Below, one piece after another: positions 57,708 to 64,000 of a stretch of 64,000 bases of DNA. Position 1 is the stretch's first letter, and every line of letters begins with the position of its first letter. The stretch covers positions 248,001 to 312,000 of the forward strand of contig NZ_JBGCCH010000007.1 of the NCBI RefSeq assembly GCF_041261205.1. Reading direction: 5' to 3'. This DNA is from Catenulispora sp. MAP5-51. Lineage in GTDB: Bacteria > Actinomycetota > Actinomycetes > Streptomycetales > Catenulisporaceae. The position numbers were made by a program, and so were the translations under genes. The notes beneath the pieces were generated by a model. It ran no database searches and had not been told where the DNA came from. It saw only the letters and a list, made by a program, of their open reading frames with translations.

Positions 57708-57745
57708 AGAGCCCGGCTCGCTCCTTCGGGAGCGGGCCGGGCTCT
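57708..57745. terminator. Terminator between CWB2 and beta-helix genes
   Basis: 17-bp stem (left arm AGAGCCCGGCTCGCTCC, one G-T pair) with a stable TTCG tetraloop. Confidence 0.9.
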
Positions 57746-57751
57746 CGCCTT

Positions 57752-57772
57752 TCAGGAGTCAGGAGTCAGGAG
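57752..57772 (-). repeat. Three TCAGGAG tandem repeats covering the beta-helix gene stop
   Basis: On the minus strand CTCCTGA is repeated three times; the first unit holds the gene's TGA stop. Confidence 0.95.
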
Positions 57773-60219
57773 TTCAGCGCCACCTTGTTCAGCGCCACCG
57801 CGCCCCACGACAGGTTCGCCGCGCGGATCACGATCCGGAACTGGGTCGCGGTGATCGCGGAGGGAAGAGTCAGGGTCCTGTTCTCCACCGTGCCGGTGTT
57901 GCTGCTCCAGCTGATCGCCGTGGGCGCCAGCACCTGCTGCCAGACGCCGCCGGGGTTCGCCTCGACGCTCACCGACGTCGGTCCCTGACCCTGGCCGTAC
58001 CAAGCGGAGAGCGTCACCGAGGAGACCGTCTGCGTCGCGCCCGGATCGATCTCCACCGCGTTCGGCAGCGTCGGCGAACTCGCCGAGGCCCACGTCTGCT
58101 GCATCGTCCCGCCGACCAGCCAGGCCGAGGACAGCCCGCTCCGGACCCCGAGACCGGACGAGGCCGAGGCGCCGAAGGTCGGTATCACCTCGTTCAGGGC
58201 TACGTCACCCCAGGTGTGGTTCGCCGCCCTGACGACGAGCTGTATCCCGGTCGTGGTCACCGCCGAGGGCAGGGCGATCCGCACGTATTCCGGGGACGCG
58301 GTGTTCTGCTTCCAGGCCAGTGCCGCGCCGGACACCTGGGTCACCCACGCGGAACCGTTCCACGTCTGGACGTCGACCGAGGTCGGACCCTGGCCCTGGC
58401 CGAAGGCCGCGGCGAGCGTGACGCCGTCGATCGTCCGCGCCTGGCTGTAGTTCAGCGCGACCGTGCCGGGGAACGACGGCGAGGCCGTCGAGGCCCACGA
58501 CGTGCCCGGGTCGCCGTCGGCGAGGTTCGCGATCGTCCCCTGGCCGGTGGCGAACGACGTCGACGCGGTCACCGAGACAGCGTGCTGCGAAGCGCCGAGG
58601 TCCACGGCGCCCGCCGGGATCGCGGTCCCGAACAGGTCCGTCTTCGGCGCGGTCGAGGTGGAGACGCCGGCGTCCCGCGCCGGGGACGAGCTCTGCGTCG
58701 CGTACCCGGCGAGGATCTGTCGCAGCTGGGCGGTGGTCACGACGCCGGTCGGCGGGACGGCCGCGCCGGGGTTCACGAACTCCGGGTCCGCGACGATCGC
58801 GGACGGGTCGTTCGCCGGGGTCACCGTCGAGGACGCCGAGCCGTCCCAGTACAGGTTGTGGCTGTAGTCCATCGAGTTGTCGCCGCTGTACGCGTACGTC
58901 GCGTGCTGCGGGTTGTAGAAGACGTTGTCGAACATCTCGTTGTTGTACTGGTCCTGGTCCCGGACGAACGCCTCGACGCCCTGCTGGAACGTGGACCCGT
59001 CGCTGTTGTGCCGGGTCTCGGTCGCCGAGGTGCCCCAGACCGTGTTGTTGTACACGCGCAGGTTCGAGCAGCCGGACCAGACGCTGAACTCGCGGTACCC
59101 GTCGTTCTGGCTCACGTTGTACCGGACGATGTTGTTGTCCGACGTGATCAGGCACATGAAGAACCCGCCGTTGTTCGAGTCGCTGTAGTTGTACTGCACG
59201 ACGCTGTTCTGCGAGCCCATGTCGGCGTCGAATCCCATGTCGTCGACCGGATCCGGGTTCCCGAAGTCGTCGACGGCCGTCCGGCGCACGGTGTTGTACT
59301 GCACCAGCAGGTTGTTCGTGCCCTGCCACCAGATGCCGACGTTGCCGCCGCCGAACACCAGCCGGTGCGAGGCCGCCTTGTCGACGGTGTTGCCCTGCAC
59401 CAGGCCGTTGTCGATGTACTGCGGGGTGATGCCGCCGCCGGCGACGTCGTGCACGTAGTTGTCCTGGAAGACCGAGCCGGTGAACGCCTGCCGGGTCGCG
59501 GAGACCTCGGACGTCGGGATGCCGGTCTCGGCGGTGTAGATGTCACAGGACGCGCACCAGGTGGTGAACGTCGAGATGCCGTAGGTGTTGGAGTCCGCCA
59601 CCTCGTTGCCGGTGATCCGCAGGTTCGAGAACCAGGTCGGGGTGGTGTTGCCGCGCACGCCCACGACGATGCCGCCCTCGCCGATGCGCGAGGTGCCCTT
59701 GCCGTCGACGTTGTGGACGTAGTTGTTCGCGATGACGATGCCGGGCATGTTCCCGGTGTCCTTGGCGACGACGTAGATGCCGCGGTAGTCGGTGCTGTTC
59801 GAGACCGCGAGGTTGACGCTGTTGGTGACCTCGAGATTGCTCACCTGGACGTCGTGCACGTTGGAGAGCGTGACCGTCGCCTGGACCGCGTCGTTGCCGG
59901 CCAGCAGCGCGCGTCCGGTGCCGTAGGACGTGACGGTGATCGGTGCCGACGCGGAGCCGGACGAGGTGATCGTCAGGCCCGCGCCGCTCCAGGCGTCGCC
60001 GCCCTTGAAAGCGATCGTGTCCCCGGGCTGGAACGCGGTGGCGTCCACCTTGGCCAGCGACTGCCAGGGCGAGGACGCCGAGGTGCCGGAGTTGGCGTCG
60101 CTGCCGCCGGCCGAGTCGACGTAGTACATGGTCCCGGAGGCGTGCGCCGCCGGCGCGGCCACCGCGACGGCGCCGCAGGCCCCGAGCGCGGTCGCGAGGA
60201 TGGTACGGAGGAGCTTCAT
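57766..60219 (-). CDS. Secreted right-handed beta-helix protein with two C-terminal discoidin-like domains
   Basis: 817 residues from an ATG with GGAAGGAAG upstream. Signal peptide (ILATALGACGAVAVAAPAAH). Residues ~30-490 form a parallel beta-helix with Asn-rich turns (YYVDSAGGSDANSGTSASSP, VHDVQVSNLEVTNSVNLAVS, NVGIWWQGTNNLLVQYNTVR, SDNNIVRYNVSQNDGYREFS). It is like pectate-lyase-superfamily or periplasmic glycan-lyase proteins. Two F5/8-type (CBM32-like) domains follow (TSFATGQGTIANLADGDPGT; the second has TWASASSPTLPNAVEIDPGA). It lies 44 bp downstream of the ABC permeases in the same direction, which suggests an extracellular enzyme that releases the transported sugar. Substrate unknown. 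Confidence 0.85.
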   Translation of the reverse strand: MKLLRTILATALGACGAVAVAAPAAHASGTMYYVDSAGGSDANSGTSASSPWQSLAKVDATAFQPGDTIAFKGGDAWSGAGLTITSSGSASAPITVTSYGTGRALLAGNDAVQATVTLSNVHDVQVSNLEVTNSVNLAVSNSTDYRGIYVVAKDTGNMPGIVIANNYVHNVDGKGTSRIGEGGIVVGVRGNTTPTWFSNLRITGNEVADSNTYGISTFTTWCASCDIYTAETGIPTSEVSATRQAFTGSVFQDNYVHDVAGGGITPQYIDNGLVQGNTVDKAASHRLVFGGGNVGIWWQGTNNLLVQYNTVRRTAVDDFGNPDPVDDMGFDADMGSQNSVVQYNYSDSNNGGFFMCLITSDNNIVRYNVSQNDGYREFSVWSGCSNLRVYNNTVWGTSATETRHNSDGSTFQQGVEAFVRDQDQYNNEMFDNVFYNPQHATYAYSGDNSMDYSHNLYWDGSASSTVTPANDPSAIVADPEFVNPGAAVPPTGVVTTAQLRQILAGYATQSSSPARDAGVSTSTAPKTDLFGTAIPAGAVDLGASQHAVSVTASTSFATGQGTIANLADGDPGTSWASTASPSFPGTVALNYSQARTIDGVTLAAAFGQGQGPTSVDVQTWNGSAWVTQVSGAALAWKQNTASPEYVRIALPSAVTTTGIQLVVRAANHTWGDVALNEVIPTFGASASSGLGVRSGLSSAWLVGGTMQQTWASASSPTLPNAVEIDPGATQTVSSVTLSAWYGQGQGPTSVSVEANPGGVWQQVLAPTAISWSSNTGTVENRTLTLPSAITATQFRIVIRAANLSWGAVALNKVALNS

Positions 60220-60263
60220 GGACTTCCTTCCGTTGATGGTTTCCCGAAATGAGGAGAGGTGCG

Positions 60264-61085
60264 CTATCCCTTCACGGCGCCCGAAAGGACGCCGCGCACG
60301 AAGTGCCGTTGGAAGACGAGGTAGACCACGACGATCGGGGCGATGATGATCAGCGTTCCGGCCGACAGGAGCGGGATGTTCTTCCCGTACTCCTGCACGA
60401 ACTTCCCGAGGCCGGCCGGGGCGGTCCGCTTGGCGGGGTCCTGGATGAGGATCAGCGCGAGCAGGAACTGGTTCCAGGCCCACATGAAGTACAGGAGGCC
60501 CAGCGTCGTCAGCGCCGGCCGCGCGGTCGGCAGCAGGACCTTGGTCAGGACCCGGAAGCTGCCGGCGCCGTCCATCTCGGCGGCCTCGATGACGGTGCGC
60601 GGCACGGACTCGAAGTGCGCCCGCATCCAGAACACGCCGAACGGCATGAACGCGCCGACCAGGGGCAGGATCACCGCCCAGTAGGTGTTCAGCAGCCCCA
60701 GGGGCTTCAGGTCGAAGTACAGCGGGATGACGATCGCCTCGTACGGCAGCGCGAGGCCGAGCATCAGGTACGGGCCCAGCGGCCGCTTGCCGAAGAACTC
60801 CATCGTCCCCAGCGCGTACCCGGCGAGCGTGGCGCAGGCCAGCGCGATCGGGACCACGACGAAGGCGATGATCGCGCTGGATTTCAGCAGCGAGCCGAAG
60901 CCAGCGACGCTCCAGGCGTCCGCGAAGTTGTGCCACTGCGGATGGCTCGGCCAGGCCAGGCCCGGCGACAGGTTCGTCTGCGGCTGGAGCGCGGCGCTGA
61001 CGATCGCCAGCAGGGGGAACAGCACCGTCGCCGCCGCGACGGCCAGTGCGAGGGTCGATCCGGACCGTCCCAGGCGCGCGATCAT
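60264..61085 (-). CDS. Carbohydrate ABC transporter permease (MalG-type)
   Basis: 273 residues. Six helices and the EAA loop EAAEMDGAGSFRVLTKVLLP, which docks the ATPase. The motif WPSHPQWHNFADAW in the first external loop is typical of CUT1 permeases. The start ATG overlaps the upstream permease stop by 4 bp (ATGA). The ATPase is not encoded here, as usual for CUT1 systems that share MsiK. Confidence 0.93.
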   Translation of the reverse strand: MIARLGRSGSTLALAVAAATVLFPLLAIVSAALQPQTNLSPGLAWPSHPQWHNFADAWSVAGFGSLLKSSAIIAFVVVPIALACATLAGYALGTMEFFGKRPLGPYLMLGLALPYEAIVIPLYFDLKPLGLLNTYWAVILPLVGAFMPFGVFWMRAHFESVPRTVIEAAEMDGAGSFRVLTKVLLPTARPALTTLGLLYFMWAWNQFLLALILIQDPAKRTAPAGLGKFVQEYGKNIPLLSAGTLIIIAPIVVVYLVFQRHFVRGVLSGAVKG

Positions 61086-62098
61086 GGCCGCTCCTTCGCG
61101 AGTCGGTTGAGCACCAGCACGACCGCGCACACCGCGACGGACAGCACCGTCGCCAGCGCGCAGGCCGTGCCGACGCGGTTCGCGGTGAAGGTGAGCTCGT
61201 ACACCTGCACACCGGGGACGGTCGTGGACGAGCCCGGACCGCCGCCGGTCATGACGTAGACGACGTCGAACGAGGCCAGCGCGGCGATGACGGTCACGTC
61301 GGCGGCGACGATGATCTCCTTGCGCAGGCTCGGCAGCGTCACCGCGAAGAACTCCCGGATCCGGCCCGCACCGTCCATCCGGGCCGCCTCGTAGAGCGAG
61401 CCGTCGATCTTCTGGATGCCGGCCAGCAGCAGGATGAAGCACAGACCGGTGCACACCCAGGTGCCGACCATGCCGACGGCCGGGTAGGCCCAGGTGAAGT
61501 CGCCGAGCCAGGCGCGCGTCATACCGCCGAGGCCGATCGCGCGCAGCAGCTGGTTCAGCGGGCCGTCCGCGCCGTAGATCCAGCTCCAGACGACGCCGAC
61601 CGCCACCAGGGGGAGGATCTGCGGCAGGAACAGGACGGTGCGCACGACCGCGAGTCCGCGGCGCTTGCGGGCGGCGACCGTCGCGGCGAGCACGAGGCCG
61701 ATGACGATCGGCAGGACGGTGTAGAAGGCGATGAAGCCGAGCGCGTGGACCATGGACGCCGTGAGTGCGGGCTCGGTGAACACCTCGCGGTAGTTCGCCA
61801 GGCCGATCCAGCGCGAGGCCCCGATGCCGTCCCAGTCGTAGAACGAGATCCAGACGCTGTGCAGCCAGGGGAGGATCACGAAGGCGGAGTAGGCGAGGAC
61901 GGCCGGTGCGAGGTAGAGGTACGCCACCTTCTTGCGGGACGAGCGGCGGCGGCGCCTGCGCGGGTCGGGGCGGCCGGCGTGGCCGGGGCGTCCAGGACGT
62001 CCAGGGCGCTCGGGGCGTTCGGCGGGTGCGCGGCCCTGTCCCGTGCCGGGAGACGGGACCGCGCCCGGCGTGTCCGTCACCAAGGCCTCAGGATCCAT
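61082..62098 (-). CDS. Carbohydrate ABC transporter permease (MalF-type)
   Basis: About 338 residues from the ATG of MDPEALVTDTPG. A hydrophilic, Arg/Pro-rich N-terminal tail (PERPGRPGRPGHAGRPDPRR) precedes six helices (KVAYLYLAPAVLAYSAFVIL) and the EAA loop YEAARMDGAGRIREFFAVTL. The start overlaps the solute-binding protein stop by 11 bp. The two permeases form the heterodimeric membrane pore of a CUT1 importer. Confidence 0.93.
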   Translation of the reverse strand: MDPEALVTDTPGAVPSPGTGQGRAPAERPERPGRPGRPGHAGRPDPRRRRRRSSRKKVAYLYLAPAVLAYSAFVILPWLHSVWISFYDWDGIGASRWIGLANYREVFTEPALTASMVHALGFIAFYTVLPIVIGLVLAATVAARKRRGLAVVRTVLFLPQILPLVAVGVVWSWIYGADGPLNQLLRAIGLGGMTRAWLGDFTWAYPAVGMVGTWVCTGLCFILLLAGIQKIDGSLYEAARMDGAGRIREFFAVTLPSLRKEIIVAADVTVIAALASFDVVYVMTGGGPGSSTTVPGVQVYELTFTANRVGTACALATVLSVAVCAVVLVLNRLAKERP

Positions 62099-63413
62099 GC
62101 ACCTTGCTCCAGTCACCCTGGATCGCGCTGACCAGTCCGGACGGATCGGTCTTCCCGGCGAGCAGCTCCTGCGTCGAGGACGTCAGTGTGTCGTTCATGG
62201 TCGCCGTTGCGTTGTTGTTGAAGCCGACCAGGCCGTTGGCCGTGTTGACCTTGCCCCAGGCCTCGACGATGTCGGCCATGACCCCGGTCGCGCCCTGCGG
62301 CGTGCCGCCGCCGGCCGGCATGAACCCCTGCGCGAACGCCTGGTTCTCGCCCTCGGCGGAGTGCAGGTAGTCCAGGAAGGCCGCCGCGGCGTCCGGATGC
62401 TTGGACTTGGTCGAGATCGCGTAGGCCACCGAGGTGCCGATCGCCGTGGTGTGCTGGCCGGGGAAGGAGAAGAAGCCGGCGTTCGCGCCGAGCGCGGTGT
62501 CGATCTTGCTGGCGTCCCAGTTGCCGTCCACGAAGAACAGGCCCTGCCCCTTGCCGAACGCGTCGACCGCGCCCTGCAGGTCGGTGCCGTTGGCGCCGGC
62601 CGGGAAGTAGCCCGCCTTCTGCCAGGCCACCAGCTTTGCGGCGGCGGCCTGGTCGCCGGCGGTGGCGAAGCTCGCCCCGGACTGGCCGAAGACCCACTTG
62701 GCCGCGCTGTCCGCGCCGTCGGCGCCCTGGCCGAGCAGCTGGAGCAGGAACGAGGCGTGGCCCTGCTTGTTGCCCAGCTGGATCGGCAGGTCCCCGGCGG
62801 CCTTGGCCTTGGCGAGGTCGGCCTCGAAGTCGGCGAGCGTGGCCGGCGGCGCGGTGATGCCGTCCTTGGCCGCGAGCGTCTTGTTGTAGTAGACGCCGAC
62901 GATCGAGAAGCCGGCCGGCGCCGCGTACAGCGGGCCGCTGCCCAGGGTCGTGCCGTCGGAGGTCTCCCACTGGGCGGTCTCGCTGCTCGGGTAGACGCCG
63001 GACCAGTTGTATGCCTTCTCATAGGCGGACAGGTCGAGGACCAGCTTGTCCTTGACCGTGTTGCCCACGGCGTTCAGCAGCACGACGTCCGGGGACTGGT
63101 CGGAGGCCAGGGCCAGGTTGATCGACTTGTCGTAGTCGTCGTAGTTGGTGTCCTGGTAGTCGATCGTGATGTTCGGGTGCGCCGCCTCGAACGAGGTGAT
63201 GATCTTCTTGACGAAGGCCCCGGACTCCGGCGTGGTCGCCAGCTTGAGGGCCGCCTTCTCAGTGCCCGCGCCGGTGGACACCGACGTCGGGTGGTTGTCC
63301 GCGGACGACGACGACCCGCCGGGGGAGCACGCGGCGGTCGCGAGCGCGAGGGCGGCGACGGAGGCGGCTATGGCGGCCGACGCTGAGGCCGGGCGGTGCT
63401 TTGAGCTCTTCAC
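62088..63413 (-). CDS. Extracellular solute-binding lipoprotein of a sugar ABC importer
   Basis: 441 residues. A signal with lipobox (ALALATAACSPGG) anchors it by a lipidated Cys. The body is a family 1-type solute-binding protein (KKIITSFEAAHPNITIDYQD, LLNAVGNTVKDKLVLDLSAY, VGVYYNKTLAAKDGITAP, AFGKGQGLFFVDGNWDASKI). It captures an oligosaccharide at the cell surface for the two permeases. Two 14-bp direct repeats lie in the gap before its start, in line with a local sugar-responsive regulator. Confidence 0.93.
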   Translation of the reverse strand: MKSSKHRPASASAAIAASVAALALATAACSPGGSSSSADNHPTSVSTGAGTEKAALKLATTPESGAFVKKIITSFEAAHPNITIDYQDTNYDDYDKSINLALASDQSPDVVLLNAVGNTVKDKLVLDLSAYEKAYNWSGVYPSSETAQWETSDGTTLGSGPLYAAPAGFSIVGVYYNKTLAAKDGITAPPATLADFEADLAKAKAAGDLPIQLGNKQGHASFLLQLLGQGADGADSAAKWVFGQSGASFATAGDQAAAAKLVAWQKAGYFPAGANGTDLQGAVDAFGKGQGLFFVDGNWDASKIDTALGANAGFFSFPGQHTTAIGTSVAYAISTKSKHPDAAAAFLDYLHSAEGENQAFAQGFMPAGGGTPQGATGVMADIVEAWGKVNTANGLVGFNNNATATMNDTLTSSTQELLAGKTDPSGLVSAIQGDWSKVHGS

Positions 63414-63479
63414 TGCCTACTCCTTGCTTGATCTGATCATGATGGGGCGGGAGGGTGCCGAACGGAAGATCTTGGTGTC

Positions 63480-63515
63480 ACGGAGATTTCGGTATGGAGA
63501 GACGGAGATTTCGGT
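63480..63515. promoter_or_regulatory. 14-bp direct repeats upstream of the solute-binding protein gene
   Basis: ACGGAGATTTCGGT occurs at 63480-63493 and 63502-63515, 22 bp apart (about two helical turns). A candidate dimer-binding site for the regulator of the sugar operon. Confidence 0.55.
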
Positions 63516-63516
63516 G

Positions 63517-64000
63517 TTAGAGGGCCGGCCGGATGTCCTGCACCGTGCCGGTGTGCCGGGCGCGTTCCGCAGCCCAGACCACCCGGTGGCCGGCCAGGCT
63601 CTCGCGCGGATCGGACAGGATGCGCGAGCCGTCGCCGGTCGCGACGGCCGTGACGAACGCCTCCACCAGCCGGGCGTCCGCGCCGCCGTGGCCGTCCGCC
63701 GCGGAGGCGTCGGGACCGGCCCCGGCCTCGGTGGCGTCGAGGTGTTCCCAGGTCTCGGTGGTGTAGTCCAGGACGGCCAGCGTCCGGCCGTCGCCCTCGA
63801 GGTAGCCGCGGGTGCCCATGATCCGCGTCTTGCGGAAGTCCAGCGGGGTGAACGCCGTCATGGTCAGCGTCGCGGTGCGGCCGCCGCCGAAGTCGAAGGC
63901 GACGACCTGGTTGTCGACCACGTCGTTGTCGCACTCGTAGACGCAGCGGCCGTAGGGGCCCTCGCGCAGCGCCCGCTCGATCCCGGCCGGGGTGTGGTCG
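63517..64000 (-). CDS. Gfo/Idh/MocA family oxidoreductase, C-terminal part (5' end outside window)
   Basis: The frame is open to the right edge. The visible C-terminal ~160 residues read GPYGRCVYECDNDVVDNQVV, FGGGRTATLTMTAFT, RIMGTRGYLEGDG, then a Gly/Asp-rich end, all typical of the C-terminal domain of Gfo/Idh/MocA dehydrogenases. The N-terminal NAD(P)-binding Rossmann fold lies beyond the window. Its place at the head of the sugar-import operon suggests oxidation or epimerisation of the imported sugar. Confidence 0.9.
   Translation of the reverse strand, partial: DHTPAGIERALREGPYGRCVYECDNDVVDNQVVAFDFGGGRTATLTMTAFTPLDFRKTRIMGTRGYLEGDGRTLAVLDYTTETWEHLDATEAGAGPDASAADGHGGADARLVEAFVTAVATGDGSRILSDPRESLAGHRVVWAAERARHTGTVQDIRPAL

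Noticed and set aside
63437-63934. Overlapping minus-strand frame at the Gfo/Idh/MocA gene
   Set aside because: Out of frame with the conserved dehydrogenase sequence; Arg/Gly-rich shadow.
1-64000. CRISPR arrays, tRNA or rRNA genes, intact IS elements, prophage
   Set aside because: No regularly spaced repeats, cloverleaf-like segments, transposase motifs or phage structural genes were seen on either strand.

Overview
The window is about 70% G+C, with codon use, GTG/TTG starts and long T-less hairpin terminators typical of a filamentous actinomycete (Actinomycetota). Many secreted proteases here belong to acid-active families (eqolisin G1, neprosin G3, sedolisin S53), which suggests an acid-soil genus of the Catenulispora/Actinospica/Streptacidiphilus kind. 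That taxonomic guess is inference only. I saw no rRNA, tRNA, CRISPR array, intact IS element or phage structural gene.

Layout. 1-7.4 kb: the 3' end of a DUF4132 gene, an orphan gene tail, a membrane protein, a secreted cell-wall-binding (CWB2) protein, an FMN-binding protein with a ferric-reductase-like flavocytochrome, a DUF4097-type protein and a GlcG/HbpS-like protein. 7.6-13 kb: a TetR regulator, then an XRE-TPR regulator divergent from a prolyl-aminopeptidase-like hydrolase and two overlapping neprosin genes. 13-24 kb: a TetR/MFS divergent pair, the eqolisin, a tyrosine-phosphatase-like protein, an MgtC-family gene split by an 8-bp tandem duplication, a CYTH protein, an MFS/XRE divergent pair, a large membrane protein and a DinB protein. 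24-31 kb: an SNF2 helicase with an N-terminal helix-hairpin-helix, an HTH protein of unknown role, and two divergent S53 proteases. 31-37 kb: a Rieske lipoprotein, a methyltransferase, a membrane Ser/Thr kinase, a b-type cytochrome beside a deletion scar that joins the stumps of a molybdopterin oxidoreductase gene and an ohr gene, an alpha/beta hydrolase and a PNPOx-fold protein.

37.5-39.8 kb: a compact four-gene operon encodes a small surface protein, a class F sortase, an ECF sigma factor and a one-pass membrane protein that may be its anti-sigma. 39.9-47.3 kb: secreted polysaccharide and cell-wall enzymes. These are a 3D/chitin-binding protein overlapping a GH18 chitinase behind a promoter carrying a near-consensus DasR (dre) site, an expansin/ricin-lectin protein, and two adjacent peptidoglycan-binding hydrolases with almost identical N-terminal halves. 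47.5-55.2 kb: a membrane HTH protein, a secreted protein, a 1500-residue RHS polymorphic toxin with an overlapping candidate immunity gene, a small unknown protein and a truncated third S53 gene. 55.6-64 kb: a second CWB2 protein, then a minus-strand sugar-utilisation locus (Gfo/Idh/MocA oxidoreductase, solute-binding lipoprotein, two ABC permeases, secreted beta-helix protein).

Together the genes suggest a mycelial saprotroph that secretes proteases and chitinases into an acidic environment, remodels its wall and surface, and competes with contact toxins. Two patterns cross the window. There are several small rearrangement scars (orphan gene tail, ohr/molybdopterin fusion, S53 stump, MgtC frameshift). 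There are also repeated short tandem duplications at gene 3' ends that copy the stop codon.
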